Counted from the stretch's first letter, positions 34,714 to 45,409 are shown. The stretch: DNA of 64,000 bases from an uncultured Acetatifactor sp. (GCA_934433135.1 CAKRZO010000007.1:1-64000), one strand, 5' to 3'. Notes: generated from the letters alone by a model not told the origin. Translations and numbers: made by a program.

Positions 34714-36159
34714 ATGTTGGAAGAAATCAATTTAGACGGAATCGATCTTACCCGTCCGCCTGCGGAAAAGGAACCGGAAAGGCAGTATTATTTCATGGCG
34801 AAAGTCCGGGAAAAAGTCCGGGCAAAGGAGCAGGAGCTGGGGCGGCCTCTTACCTGCTGCGTAACGACCTTCGGCTGCCAGATGAATGCCAGGGATTCCG
34901 AGAAACTGGAAGGAATTCTGAAAGCGGTAGGATATCAGGTAACCGAGCGGGAGGATGCGGATTTCGTGATCTATAATACCTGCACGGTGCGGGACAATGC
35001 CAATCAACGTGTTTACGGAAGACTGGGCGTTTTGAACGGATTTAAGCGGAAGAACCCTGCCATGAAAATTGCACTGTGCGGCTGCATGATGCAGGAAGCG
35101 TCCGTGATTGAAAAGATTAAGGAAAGCTATCGTTTTGTGGATCTGATCTTCGGAACCCATAATATTTATAAATTTGCAGAGCTTCTTTTTGCCTGCTTGG
35201 AAGATAACGGCATGATCATTGATATCTGGAAGGATACGGATCAGATTGTAGAGGATCTTCCCGTCGAACGGAAGTATCCGTTTAAGTCAGGCATTAATAT
35301 TATGTTCGGCTGCAACAATTTCTGCAGCTACTGCATCGTACCTTACGTAAGGGGAAGAGAACGGAGCAGAAATCCCAAGGATATCCTGCGGGAGATCGAG
35401 CATCTTGCGGCAGACGGCGTATCGGAGATTATGCTGCTGGGGCAGAATGTGAATTCCTATGGGAAAAATCTGGAAGATAAGATGACCTTTGCACAGCTTT
35501 TACAGGAAGTGGAAAAAATAGAAGGCATTCGAAGAATCCGCTTTATGACGTCCCATCCCAAGGATCTGTCGGACGAGCTGATTGAGGTCATGAAGCATTC
35601 CGAAAAAATCTGCAGACACCTTCACCTTCCGCTGCAGTCCGGTTCCACCGGGATTCTGAAAGCAATGAACAGGCGCTATACCAAGGAACAGTATCTTGCG
35701 CTTGCGGACAAAATCCGCAGGGAAATTCCGGATATTTCCATTACTACGGATATCATTGTGGGATTCCCGGGAGAAACCCAAGAAGACGTGGAAGAGACCA
35801 TTGATGTTATCCGGAAGGTTCAGTTTGATAATGCATTTACCTTTATTTATTCCAAAAGAACGGGAACACCGGCTGCTGCCATGGAGAACCAGGTGCCGAA
35901 GGAGCAGGTAAAGGAAGGTTTTGATAAAGTTCTGGAAGTGGTTCAGGAAACGGCAAGGCATCGGGCGGCAGGACTGAAGGGAAAAGTAATGGAGGCATTG
36001 GCAGAGGAGGTAAACGAGCACGATTCATCGCTTGTCACAGGCCGGCTTTCCAATAACATGCTGGTGCATTTTCCAGCGGATCCATCTGTCATCGGAACGT
36101 ATGTAACGGTGAGCCTGGATGAGTGCCACGGTTTTTATTATACGGGACATGCAGTGTAA
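34714..36159 (+). CDS. miaB: tRNA-2-methylthio-N6-dimethylallyladenosine synthase
   Basis: A 481-residue radical SAM enzyme that adds a methylthio group to i6A37 of tRNA. The N-terminal cluster domain starts with TTFGCQMNARDSE (Cys55) and continues with NTCTVRDNA and CGCMMQE. The radical SAM motif is CNNFCSYC (Cys200, Cys204, Cys207). A TRAM domain is at the end. The first 45 residues form an extension common in Clostridia. MiaA, which makes the substrate modification, is encoded at 43013, with SulP, mutS and mutL between. Confidence 0.95.
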   Translation: MLEEINLDGIDLTRPPAEKEPERQYYFMAKVREKVRAKEQELGRPLTCCVTTFGCQMNARDSEKLEGILKAVGYQVTEREDADFVIYNTCTVRDNANQRVYGRLGVLNGFKRKNPAMKIALCGCMMQEASVIEKIKESYRFVDLIFGTHNIYKFAELLFACLEDNGMIIDIWKDTDQIVEDLPVERKYPFKSGINIMFGCNNFCSYCIVPYVRGRERSRNPKDILREIEHLAADGVSEIMLLGQNVNSYGKNLEDKMTFAQLLQEVEKIEGIRRIRFMTSHPKDLSDELIEVMKHSEKICRHLHLPLQSGSTGILKAMNRRYTKEQYLALADKIRREIPDISITTDIIVGFPGETQEDVEETIDVIRKVQFDNAFTFIYSKRTGTPAAAMENQVPKEQVKEGFDKVLEVVQETARHRAAGLKGKVMEALAEEVNEHDSSLVTGRLSNNMLVHFPADPSVIGTYVTVSLDECHGFYYTGHAV

Positions 36160-36344
36160 AAGCATTGCTGCCTTGAATTTCATTACTATTATGAGGAGGG
36201 GCCGTGCCGCGGTGCATAGTTGCATAGGTACATAGGTGAATACGGCGCAAAAGCAGGATACTACATGAGCATAGACAATAGATAAACGTATCTCCTGTGT
36301 GTACTTTCAATATAAGCATAGCAGCGGCACGGCAAAAAGCAAAA

Positions 36345-38012
36345 ATGGAAAAATTGAAACCGAAGCTGTTTTCGGTCATGAAGCATTACACGAAAGAACA
36401 GTTTCTGAAAGATCTGGTCGCCGGGGTTATCGTGGCGATTATTGCGCTGCCTTTATCCATTGCCCTGGCGCTTGCCAGCGGAGTTACACCGGAGAGAGGT
36501 ATTTATACGGCAATTACGGCCGGCTTTGTGATTTCCTTTCTGGGTGGAAGCCGGGTGCAGATTGCCGGTCCGACGGCTGCGTTTGCCACGATTGTAGCGG
36601 GAATTGTAGCCAAAAACGGAATGGAAGGGCTGGCAGCAGCTACCATTCTTGCCGGAATTTTATTGATTTTAATGGGGATTTTGCGTCTGGGCAGCCTGAT
36701 CAAATTTATTCCGTACACCATTACCACCGGATTTACGGCCGGCATAGCCGTTACGATTCTGGTCGGACAGATCAAGGATTTTCTGGGACTTACCATTGTA
36801 ACCGAGAAGCCTTTAATCGAGACGGCAGACAAATTTAAAGCAGTGATTCAGTTCCTGCCTACAATCAATTGGCTGGCGGTTCTGGTGGGGGTGGTCTGCC
36901 TGGTGATTCTTTTCGGCTGGTCGTATCTGCCGGGAATCTGCAAAAAGATTCCGCCTTCACTGATTGCAGTGTTAGTCAGCATTGCCATGGTGAGCGGTTT
37001 CGGAATGAAGGTAAATACCATAGGAGATTTGTACGAAATTTCAGGTAAACTGCCGCCGTTTACGGTGCCGAAGTTTTCTTTGGAACTGTTTGGAAAGGTG
37101 CTTCCGGATGCCTTTACCATTGCCATTCTGGCAGCGATTGAGTCGCTGCTTTCCTGCGTTGTGGCAGACGGAATGATCAACAGCAGGCATCGTTCGAATA
37201 TGGAGCTGATTGCGCAGGGAGCCGGCAATATTACATCCGCTTTATTCGGCGGAATTCCCGCAACGGGAGCAATTGCCAGAACCGCAGCCAATGTAAAAAA
37301 CGGCGGACGTACGCCGGTAGCGGGAATGGTGCATTCCGTGGTGCTGCTTTTGATCCTGGTGGTTCTGATGCCATATGCTGCTTTGATTCCCATGCCGGCA
37401 ATCGCTGCTATTTTGTTTATGGTTGCTTACAACATGTCCGAGTGGCGCAAGTTTGCTGCCTTATGCCGCAAAGCGCCGAAAAGTGATATTCTGGTGTTGG
37501 TGCTGACTTTTGTACTTACGGTTCTTTTTGATCTGGTGGTGGCGATTGAAGCCGGAATCGTATTGGCAGCGATTCTGTTTATGAAAAGAATGAGCGATGT
37601 GACTCAGGTAGAGGGCTGGAAATATGTGGATGAGGACGATGAGAAGACTTCCGATCTCGATGGGATGACACTTCGCAGCGTACCGGAGCATACGCTTGTT
37701 TATGAGATTAACGGACCTCTTTTTTTCGGAGCTGCGGATAAGATTCTGCAGATTACCGTTGAGGAAGGCGTGAAGTGTCTGGTGCTTCGTATGCGGAGCG
37801 TGGGGGCAATGGATGCTACCGCCATCCGTAGTCTGGAGCTTTTATGGGAGGAATGTGACAAAAATAAGATTCAGTTGATTCTTTCCCATGTCAACGAGCA
37901 GCCTATGAAGGCGATGAAAAAAAGCGGTCTGTATGATAAGATCGGGAAAGAATATTTCTGCGGACATATTGATGAGGCCCTGGCATTAGCAAAAACATGC
38001 AGTAAAAAGTAA
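36345..38012 (+). CDS. SulP-family anion transporter with STAS domain
   Basis: A 555-residue protein from ATG 36345 (MEKLKPKLFSVMKHYTKEQF); an upstream GTG at 36297 would add 16 residues without a better RBS. About ten to eleven hydrophobic helices include the SulP signature LPLSIALALASGVTPERGIYTA. Residues 440-550 form a cytoplasmic STAS domain (EINGPLFFGAADKIL, LRMRSVGAMDATAIRSL). SulP proteins carry sulfate, bicarbonate or other anions; the substrate cannot be read from the sequence. It lies between miaB and mutS. Confidence 0.9.
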   Translation: MEKLKPKLFSVMKHYTKEQFLKDLVAGVIVAIIALPLSIALALASGVTPERGIYTAITAGFVISFLGGSRVQIAGPTAAFATIVAGIVAKNGMEGLAAATILAGILLILMGILRLGSLIKFIPYTITTGFTAGIAVTILVGQIKDFLGLTIVTEKPLIETADKFKAVIQFLPTINWLAVLVGVVCLVILFGWSYLPGICKKIPPSLIAVLVSIAMVSGFGMKVNTIGDLYEISGKLPPFTVPKFSLELFGKVLPDAFTIAILAAIESLLSCVVADGMINSRHRSNMELIAQGAGNITSALFGGIPATGAIARTAANVKNGGRTPVAGMVHSVVLLLILVVLMPYAALIPMPAIAAILFMVAYNMSEWRKFAALCRKAPKSDILVLVLTFVLTVLFDLVVAIEAGIVLAAILFMKRMSDVTQVEGWKYVDEDDEKTSDLDGMTLRSVPEHTLVYEINGPLFFGAADKILQITVEEGVKCLVLRMRSVGAMDATAIRSLELLWEECDKNKIQLILSHVNEQPMKAMKKSGLYDKIGKEYFCGHIDEALALAKTCSKK

Positions 38013-38138
38013 AAAAAGTCAAAAATGCGATCATAAAAATGCATAAAAGGTAAGAAAAGAATACCGTAAAAAGTAGGGACAGGCAGGAAGAAGCGAGACT
38101 GCGGCAAAAGATAAGAGCAAAGGGAAGTGAGGCAAAAA

Positions 38139-40805
38139 GTGGCTGAATTAACTCCGATGATGCAAAAATATATGGAAACCAAGAAAGAATATCCGGATTG
38201 TATCCTGTTTTACCGATTGGGAGACTTCTATGAAATGTTCTTTGAGGATGCGCTTACGGCCTCAAAGGAACTGGAAATTACTCTGACCGGGAAAAGCTGC
38301 GGACTGGAAGAGCGGGCTCCCATGTGCGGAGTCCCTTATCATGCCGTGGAAGGGTATTTGACCAAGCTGGTCAGCAGAGGCTACAAAGTCGCTATCTGCG
38401 AACAGGTAGAAGATCCGAAGTTAGCCAAAGGACTGGTAAAACGGGAAGTCGTAAGAATCGTGACGCCCGGCACCAATTTGAATATGCAGTCTTTGGAAGA
38501 AACGAAGAACAACTACCTGATGAGCATTGTCTACACGACCAACAAGATCGGCATTGCGGCAGCGGATGTTACCACCGGTGATTTTTATCTCACAGAGGTA
38601 GATGATATCCGTAAGCTTACCGATGAGATGATGAAATACGAACCTTCCGAGATTATCTGCAACGATGCTTTTTTGGTAAGCGGCGCGGATATCGCAGATC
38701 TGCGTGGGAGACTGCACATTACGGTGAATGCCCTGCAGGCGCATATGTTTGATGAGGAAAATTGCAGAAAATGCCTGATGAAGCATTTCAAGGTAAAGAC
38801 CTTAATCGGACTGGGATTGGAGGACTTTCCGGTGGGAACGGTGGCAGCAGGCGTGATGCTGCAGTATCTGTACGATACCCAGAAGACTTCTCTGGATCAG
38901 ATTTCCCGGATTTATCCGTATCTCACCAGCAAATATATGCTTCTGGACAGTTCTACCAGGCGTAATCTGGAGTTGACGGAGACCTTAAGAGAAAAACAGA
39001 AACGCGGTTCTCTTTTGTGGGTTTTGGATAAGACCAGGACTGCTATGGGCGCCAGAATGTTACGCAGCTTTATCGAACAGCCTTTGATCGAAAAAGCACA
39101 GATGGAAAGAAGACTGGATGCCATTGAGGAATTGAACAAAGATGCGGTTTCCAGAGATGAGTTGCGGGAATACTTAAATCCGATCTACGATCTGGAGCGG
39201 TTGTTAAGTAAGGTAACTTATAAGACGGCCAATCCCAGGGATATGATCGCATTCCGCAATTCCCTGGAAATGATGCCCCACATTAAAGCGGTGCTTAAGG
39301 CTTTTTCCAAAGAAGAATTAAAGCAGATTGAAGAAGAGATCGACAGTCTGGAAGATATTTACCAATTAATAGAACGTTCCATTGAAGAGGAGGCGCCGAT
39401 TACCATACGGGAAGGCGGCATGATCAAGAACGGGTTTGATCCGGATATTGACAAGCTGCGCAGTGCAAAAAAAGACGGCAAACAGTGGCTGGCGCAGTTG
39501 GAGGAAGAGGACAGGGAACGAACCGGTATCCGGAATCTGAAGATAAAATACAACAAAGTTTTCGGTTATTATTTTGAAGTAACCAATTCTTATAAAGATA
39601 TGGTGCCGGAGGATTATATCCGTAAGCAGACGTTAGCCAATGCGGAGCGGTACACCACGCCGAAATTAAAGGAATTGGAAGATATGATTCTGAATGCGGA
39701 GGATAAGCTGTATACGTTGGAATACGATACGTTCTGCGAGATCCGGGATCATGTGGCCGGAGAAATCAAACGGATACAGGAAACGGCAAAGGCGGTTGCA
39801 AGATTGGATGTGTATGCCTCCTTAGCCCTGACGGCGGAAAGAAATCATTATGTGAGACCGAAGCTGAATGAAAAAGGCGTGATCGATATCAAAGAGGGAC
39901 GGCATCCGGTAGTGGAGCGCATGATTGACAATGACATGTTTATTGCAAACGATACGTTTCTGGATAATGCAAGCCATTGTATTTCCGTAATTACCGGTCC
40001 GAATATGGCCGGAAAATCCACTTACATGAGACAGTCCGCCCTGATTGTGCTGATGGCGCAGATCGGCAGTTTTGTTCCGGCAAAAAGCGCCAATATCGGT
40101 ATTGTAGATCGGATTTTTACCAGAGTAGGCGCATCGGATGATCTTGCCAGCGGGCAGTCTACTTTTATGGTAGAGATGAATGAAGTGGCGAATATTCTCC
40201 GGAATGCGACCAGTAAGAGTCTGCTGGTTTTAGATGAGATCGGCAGGGGAACGTCCACTTTTGACGGGCTGAGCATTGCCTGGGCGGTGATAGAGCACAT
40301 CAGCAACCGCAAGATTCTGGGTGCGAAAACGTTATTTGCCACCCATTATCATGAACTGACGGAGCTTGAGGGAAAGATCGGCAATGTAAACAATTACTGT
40401 ATCGCCGTGAAAGAACGGGGAGATGATATTGTATTTTTACGTAAGATCGTAAAGGGAGGCGCCGACCGCAGCTACGGAATCCAGGTGGCAAGGCTGGCGG
40501 GTGTGCCGGACATGGTAATTGACCGGGCCAAAGAGATTGCAAAGCAGTTAAGCGATAACGATATTACGGAAAAGGTACAGAGCATTTCGGTGGAAGGTAA
40601 GAGCGAGAAGGGATCGAAGAAGCTGCCCAAATACGATGAACTGGATATGGCACAGATTTCGTTATTTGATACGGTAAAAGACGAGGATGTGCTAAAGGAG
40701 CTTACAGATATTGATATTACAACGCTGACGCCGTTGGATGCGCTGAATACGTTGTACCGGCTGCAGAATAAATTAAAAAACCGGTACCGGTGCGAACAAA
40801 ACTGA
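38139..40805 (+). CDS. mutS: DNA mismatch repair protein MutS
   Basis: An 888-residue protein. GTG 38139 is chosen because it gives the standard MAELTPMMQKY start with GGAAGTGAGG upstream; GTG 38127 would add four residues. The mismatch-reading motif is GDFYEMFFEDA (Phe-x-Glu), Walker A GPNMAGKST (about 620-628), Walker B LLVLDEIGRGTST and the switch FATHYHEL. It recognises mispaired bases and recruits MutL, whose gene starts 47 bases downstream. Full length with no anomalies. Confidence 0.97.
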   Translation: MAELTPMMQKYMETKKEYPDCILFYRLGDFYEMFFEDALTASKELEITLTGKSCGLEERAPMCGVPYHAVEGYLTKLVSRGYKVAICEQVEDPKLAKGLVKREVVRIVTPGTNLNMQSLEETKNNYLMSIVYTTNKIGIAAADVTTGDFYLTEVDDIRKLTDEMMKYEPSEIICNDAFLVSGADIADLRGRLHITVNALQAHMFDEENCRKCLMKHFKVKTLIGLGLEDFPVGTVAAGVMLQYLYDTQKTSLDQISRIYPYLTSKYMLLDSSTRRNLELTETLREKQKRGSLLWVLDKTRTAMGARMLRSFIEQPLIEKAQMERRLDAIEELNKDAVSRDELREYLNPIYDLERLLSKVTYKTANPRDMIAFRNSLEMMPHIKAVLKAFSKEELKQIEEEIDSLEDIYQLIERSIEEEAPITIREGGMIKNGFDPDIDKLRSAKKDGKQWLAQLEEEDRERTGIRNLKIKYNKVFGYYFEVTNSYKDMVPEDYIRKQTLANAERYTTPKLKELEDMILNAEDKLYTLEYDTFCEIRDHVAGEIKRIQETAKAVARLDVYASLALTAERNHYVRPKLNEKGVIDIKEGRHPVVERMIDNDMFIANDTFLDNASHCISVITGPNMAGKSTYMRQSALIVLMAQIGSFVPAKSANIGIVDRIFTRVGASDDLASGQSTFMVEMNEVANILRNATSKSLLVLDEIGRGTSTFDGLSIAWAVIEHISNRKILGAKTLFATHYHELTELEGKIGNVNNYCIAVKERGDDIVFLRKIVKGGADRSYGIQVARLAGVPDMVIDRAKEIAKQLSDNDITEKVQSISVEGKSEKGSKKLPKYDELDMAQISLFDTVKDEDVLKELTDIDITTLTPLDALNTLYRLQNKLKNRYRCEQN

Positions 40806-40852
40806 CCGCAGGGCGGATTTGCAAAAAAGAAGGAGCCAGGGAGGAAGGATAG

Positions 40853-42988
40853 ATGCAGATACAGGTGCTGGATTCAGCAACCATTGATAAGATTGCTGCC
40901 GGTGAGGTAGTCGAGAGACCGGCCAGTGTAGTGAAAGAGCTGGTGGAGAATGCAATTGATGCAAATGCGAACCGGATTACCGTGGAAGTAAGAGAAGGCG
41001 GCATTGAGTTTTTGCGGATTACAGACAATGGCAGCGGGATGGAAGGAGCGGAAGTAAGAAAGGCGTTCTTACGTCATGCTACCAGCAAAATCCGTTCCGC
41101 CGAAGATCTGGAGCGGATATCCAGTCTGGGCTTTCGGGGGGAAGCATTGTCCAGCATTGCGGCCGTATCGAAGGTGGAGCTGATTACCAGAACCAAAGAG
41201 GCTTTGACAGGAGTACGTTATTGCATGGAAGGAGCGCAGGAAAAGGATTTTGAGGAAGTCGGGGCACCGTTCGGGACGACTTTTATCATGCGGAATCTTT
41301 TTTTTAACACACCGGCAAGACGCAAGTTTTTAAAGCAGTCGCCTACGGAAGGCGGATATATTGCGGATTTAATGGAACATATGGCACTGTCCAGACCGGA
41401 CATTTCCTTTCAGCTGATTTTAGGCGGGCAGGTTCGCTTTCATACTTCCGGAAACGGGGACTTAAGGGAAGTGATCTATCGGATTTACGGAAGGGATGTT
41501 GCAAAGCGTCTGATTCCGATCAGCATACAGCAGGATGGTATCCGGTTGGAAGGGTATCTCGGCAGACCGGAACTGATGCGTTCCAACCGGAATTTCGAGA
41601 TCTATTTTGTCAATGGGCGCTTTATCCGTTCCCAGGTGATAGCCAAAGCAATCGAGGAAGGATACCGTGCCTATACTATGCAGCATAAATTTCCTTTCTG
41701 TGTCCTGCATCTTTCCATGGACAGCAGCAGGTTGGACGTGAATGTGCATCCGTCCAAAATGGAAGTGCGTTTTCAGGATGCACCGACAGTCTGCAGGCTG
41801 TTATCCGGGATGATCGGCGGAACCCTTAAGAGTACGGAAATGATACCGGAGGTTTCCCTGGACGGAAGAAGGCGGATTGACAGAGGAGAAATTCCGGCAC
41901 CGGAAACTATGCAGGACCAGGAAAACAAGCTGCAGCAAGAAAGTCAGTTACAGCGTGAGAACAAAACGCCGCAGGAAAGCAGGATACAGCAAGAAACCAA
42001 GCTGCAGCATGAGAATAAAGTGCAGCAGGCAGAGCAACCCGGACAGGAAAGCAACCTGCAGCGTGAGAATAAAGTGCAGCAGAAAGATCAGCCGCAGAAG
42101 GAGAATGTACCACGTCAGGAAGAAAGTTACAAAAGTAAAGAAGCATTTCAAACGCCAAAGGTAATCGCCGGGCGGGGAGCAACGTATCTGACGGGAGCGG
42201 AAGACGTACCTAAAAGCATGGTTCAGGAGGAAAATGCCTTTTTTGTGGAAAAGGTTCCTCTTAGGATTGCGCCGGAAAGAGAAGAAGAAATACCGGGAAG
42301 CGGCAAAATGTCCGTCGGATCGGAGAAACAGGATAAGCCGGAAGAACGAAAGATCATGCCGCAGGATATGGCGCAGCTGAATTTGTTTGAGGAAAAAATT
42401 CTGGCGCCGGAAAACCGGGTGCATTTTCAGATTATCGGTCAGGTATTCAATACCTATTGGATGGTGCAGTTTGAAGATAAGCTGATGATTATCGACCAGC
42501 ATGCCGCGCATGAAAAAGTAAAATACGAGCGATTGGTCAGACGCTATCTGGAAAAGGAGGTTTCCAGCCAGAACCTTATGCCGCCGGTTATCGTCAGCCT
42601 TTCTTTGCAGGAAGAGCAGGTTTTGAAGGAACAGGAAGAGATTTTCCGGAAATTCGGTTTTGAAGTGGAGAACTTCGGCGGTTCGGAGTATGCACTGCGT
42701 AGCGTGCCGACGGATTTGTACGGCTGCGGGGAAAAGGAACTGTTTCTGGAAATTCTGGACGGCTTAGGCAATGAGAGCGGTGTAAAAACGGTCTGGGAGA
42801 AATTGGCTTCCATGGCCTGTAAGGCCGCCGTCAAAGGAAATAACAGGTTGTCCGTGGAAGAAGCCCAGAAGCTGATCGATGAGCTTTTAACATTGGAAAA
42901 TCCTTATAACTGTCCTCACGGACGTCCGACGATTATTACCATTTCCAAAACCGAAATGGAAAAAAAATTCGGAAGAATTGTCAGTTAA
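40853..42988 (+). CDS. mutL: DNA mismatch repair endonuclease MutL
   Basis: A 711-residue protein. The GHKL ATPase half has VKELVENAIDANA, ITDNGSGM and GFRGEALSSI. The C-terminal half has the metal-binding endonuclease motif DQHAAHEKVKYE, plus ACKAAVK and CPHGRPT, so it is a nicking MutL. Residues about 353-425 (bases 41909-42127) form an unusual linker of imperfect repeats rich in Gln and Glu (LQQESQLQREN-type units). Such linkers vary freely in length and are probably disordered. RBS GGGAGGAAGGAT. Coupled in order with mutS and miaA. Confidence 0.97.
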   Translation: MQIQVLDSATIDKIAAGEVVERPASVVKELVENAIDANANRITVEVREGGIEFLRITDNGSGMEGAEVRKAFLRHATSKIRSAEDLERISSLGFRGEALSSIAAVSKVELITRTKEALTGVRYCMEGAQEKDFEEVGAPFGTTFIMRNLFFNTPARRKFLKQSPTEGGYIADLMEHMALSRPDISFQLILGGQVRFHTSGNGDLREVIYRIYGRDVAKRLIPISIQQDGIRLEGYLGRPELMRSNRNFEIYFVNGRFIRSQVIAKAIEEGYRAYTMQHKFPFCVLHLSMDSSRLDVNVHPSKMEVRFQDAPTVCRLLSGMIGGTLKSTEMIPEVSLDGRRRIDRGEIPAPETMQDQENKLQQESQLQRENKTPQESRIQQETKLQHENKVQQAEQPGQESNLQRENKVQQKDQPQKENVPRQEESYKSKEAFQTPKVIAGRGATYLTGAEDVPKSMVQEENAFFVEKVPLRIAPEREEEIPGSGKMSVGSEKQDKPEERKIMPQDMAQLNLFEEKILAPENRVHFQIIGQVFNTYWMVQFEDKLMIIDQHAAHEKVKYERLVRRYLEKEVSSQNLMPPVIVSLSLQEEQVLKEQEEIFRKFGFEVENFGGSEYALRSVPTDLYGCGEKELFLEILDGLGNESGVKTVWEKLASMACKAAVKGNNRLSVEEAQKLIDELLTLENPYNCPHGRPTIITISKTEMEKKFGRIVS

Positions 42989-43012
42989 AAAAGAATTTGA
43001 AGGAGAAGCGGA

Positions 43013-43969
43013 ATGGAGGAGCGGGAAAGAAAACCGTTAATTATTTTAACAGGACCGACTGCCGCAGGAAAGACCAACCTGTCTCTTTCGCTTGCAAAGG
43101 CCGTCGGCGGAGAGATTCTTTCGGCGGATTCCATGCAGGTCTACCGGCATATGGATATCGGTTCCGCAAAGATCGGCAGGGAACAGATGGGAAATGTAGC
43201 ACACCATTTAATCGATGTGCTGGAGCCCTGGGAAGAATTTCATGTGGTCCGGTTCCAGGAGCTTTGTAGGGAAAGCATGAAAGGGATTTACGAAAGAGGA
43301 CACATTCCCATATTGACGGGCGGCACCGGTTTTTATATCCAGGCGGTAGTAAAAGATATTGATTTTACGGAAAATGAGGAAAATGCAAAGTTCCGGCAGG
43401 AAATGGAAGCATTAGCCGAAAAAGAGGGGGCAGCGGCGCTTCATGCACGTCTTCAGGCGGCGGATCCGGAAGCAGCGGCAGCCATTCATGAAAATAATGT
43501 AAAAAGAACCATCCGGGCGCTGGAATACCATATGCTGACGGGGCAAAAAATTTCGGAACATAACGAAGCGGAAAAGAAAAAGGAAAGTCCGTATCGATTC
43601 TGCTATTTTGTTTTGAATGAGGAAAGAAGCCGCCTGTATGAGAGAATCGACCGAAGAGTGGATGAGATGCTGGAAAAAGGGCTTGTCCGGGAAGTATTGC
43701 AGTTAAAGGAAATGGGCTGCAGGCGGGAAATGGTCTCCATGCAGGGGCTTGGATACAAGGAGATATTGGATTATCTGGACGGAGAATGCAGTCTTGAGGA
43801 AGCCGTCTATCGAATCAAAAGGGATACCAGGCACTTCGCCAAAAGGCAGTTAACCTGGTTTCGGAGAGAACCGGATGTGATCTGGGTAGAGAAGGAAACG
43901 TTCGGATACGAGGAAGATAAGATGCTTTCTTATATGCTGGATTGTCTGAAAGAAAAAGAAATCCAGTAG
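43013..43969 (+). CDS. miaA: tRNA dimethylallyltransferase
   Basis: A 318-residue enzyme that transfers the dimethylallyl group to A37 of tRNAs reading U-starting codons. Walker A-like LTGPTAAGKT is at the N-terminus, SADSMQVYRHMDIGSAK follows, and the tRNA-binding core MQGLGYKEI is present. It starts 24 bases after mutL with GAAGGAGAAGCGG upstream. Normal length. Its product is the substrate of MiaB encoded upstream. Confidence 0.96.
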   Translation: MEERERKPLIILTGPTAAGKTNLSLSLAKAVGGEILSADSMQVYRHMDIGSAKIGREQMGNVAHHLIDVLEPWEEFHVVRFQELCRESMKGIYERGHIPILTGGTGFYIQAVVKDIDFTENEENAKFRQEMEALAEKEGAAALHARLQAADPEAAAAIHENNVKRTIRALEYHMLTGQKISEHNEAEKKKESPYRFCYFVLNEERSRLYERIDRRVDEMLEKGLVREVLQLKEMGCRREMVSMQGLGYKEILDYLDGECSLEEAVYRIKRDTRHFAKRQLTWFRREPDVIWVEKETFGYEEDKMLSYMLDCLKEKEIQ

Positions 43970-43984
43970 TTTCGTAAGGAGCCG

Positions 43985-44029
43985 GAAGAAGATTCAGAAG
44001 AAGATTCGGAGAGCAACGGAAGAAGATTC
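43985..44029 (+). repeat. Three copies of an 11-base word between miaA and the PLP gene
   Basis: GAAGAAGATTC occurs at 43985-43995, 43997-44007 and 44019-44029. It is simple purine-rich sequence ahead of the RBS of the next gene and may be slippage-derived. Confidence 0.6.
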
Positions 44030-44059
44030 CGGAAGAAATGACGGGAAAAGGAGAAGAAC

Positions 44060-45409
44060 ATGGAACAGAGTAAAAACGAATGTATGGATTTGAAAAAACT
44101 ATATGAGAGTATGGGAGTGGGAAGTGCGGTCTGGGAATACGGACAGACCATTGAGAAGCAGTTAAAGGAGCGTTTTGCCGCAATCGATCAGGTCGCAGAA
44201 TTTAACCAGTTGAAAGTATTGGGCGCCATGCAGAAAAATCAGGTAAGTGAAGCCTGCCTGCTTGGAACCACGGGATATGGGTATAATGATATGGGAAGAG
44301 ATACTCTGGAACAGGTCTATGCGGATGTTTTCCATACGGAGGATGCTCTGGTAAGACCGCAGATTACCTGCGGAACCCATGCGCTGGCGCTGGCGCTTAT
44401 GAGTAATTTAAGACCGGGTGATGAACTGTTGTCGGTTGTGGGAAAACCTTATGATACGCTGGAGGAGGTAATCGGCATAAGACCCAGCATGGGCTCGCTT
44501 GCAGAATACGGAATCACTTACAGACAGGTGGATCTTTTAGAGGACGGAAGTTTTGACTATGAGAACATTGCGGCGGCACTGAATGAAAAAACGAAGGTAG
44601 TGACCATTCAGCGTTCCAAAGGTTACCAGACCCGTCCGACTCTTTCCGTAGAGCGTATCGGCGAAGTAATTGCTTTTGTAAAGCAAAGGAAGCCGGAAGT
44701 TATCTGTATGGTGGATAACTGTTACGGGGAGTTTACGCAGAAAATCGAGCCGTCCGATGTGGGGGCGGATATGGTAGTAGGATCTCTGATTAAGAATCCG
44801 GGCGGCGGTCTGGCACCGATCGGCGGATATATTGCCGGGAAAAAACAGTGTGTGGAGAATGCAGCACGCAGACTGACTTCTCCGGGACTGGGAAAGGAAG
44901 TAGGAGCCTCGCTCGGTGTTCTGGAAAAGTTCTACCAGGGGTTTTTCTTAGCGCCTACCGTTACGGCAAGTGCTCTGAAAGGGGCGGTATTTGCTGCAAA
45001 TATTTATGAAAACCTGGGATTTTTTGTGGTTCCGGATAAAAAGGAAGAGCGATATGATATCATCCAGTCCGTGACGTTCGGAAATCCGGATGGTATGATT
45101 GCTTTCTGTAAAGGAATTCAGGCAGCGGCACCGGTAGACAGCTTTGTAAATCCGGAGCCAAGCGATATGCCGGGATACGATGCACAGGTCGTTATGGCTG
45201 CGGGAGATTTTGTTTCCGGTTCTTCCATCGAACTATCGGCGGACGGACCCTTAAAACCGCCTTATACGATTTTCTTCCAGGGAGGGCTCACCTGGCAGCA
45301 CGGCAAAATCGGAATCTTAAAATCTCTCCAGGCATTGATGGAAAAAGGTGTCGTTTCCGAGGGAATGATAAGAGAAGCGAATGAAAAATTAAGAAATACG
45401 TCGAAATAA
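44060..45409 (+). CDS. Methionine gamma-lyase-like PLP enzyme ('aluminum resistance' family)
   Basis: A 449-residue PLP-dependent protein. The probable cofactor lysine is in GSLIKNPGGGLAPIGGYIAG, with MVDNCYGEF upstream as the Asp that contacts the pyridine ring. TTGYGYNDMGRD and PQITCGTHALALAL are further family segments. The family is annotated as methionine gamma-lyase or aluminum resistance protein and lies next to miaA in many Bacillota. True substrate uncertain. RBS AAAAGGAGAAGAAC. Confidence 0.88.
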   Translation: MEQSKNECMDLKKLYESMGVGSAVWEYGQTIEKQLKERFAAIDQVAEFNQLKVLGAMQKNQVSEACLLGTTGYGYNDMGRDTLEQVYADVFHTEDALVRPQITCGTHALALALMSNLRPGDELLSVVGKPYDTLEEVIGIRPSMGSLAEYGITYRQVDLLEDGSFDYENIAAALNEKTKVVTIQRSKGYQTRPTLSVERIGEVIAFVKQRKPEVICMVDNCYGEFTQKIEPSDVGADMVVGSLIKNPGGGLAPIGGYIAGKKQCVENAARRLTSPGLGKEVGASLGVLEKFYQGFFLAPTVTASALKGAVFAANIYENLGFFVVPDKKEERYDIIQSVTFGNPDGMIAFCKGIQAAAPVDSFVNPEPSDMPGYDAQVVMAAGDFVSGSSIELSADGPLKPPYTIFFQGGLTWQHGKIGILKSLQALMEKGVVSEGMIREANEKLRNTSK

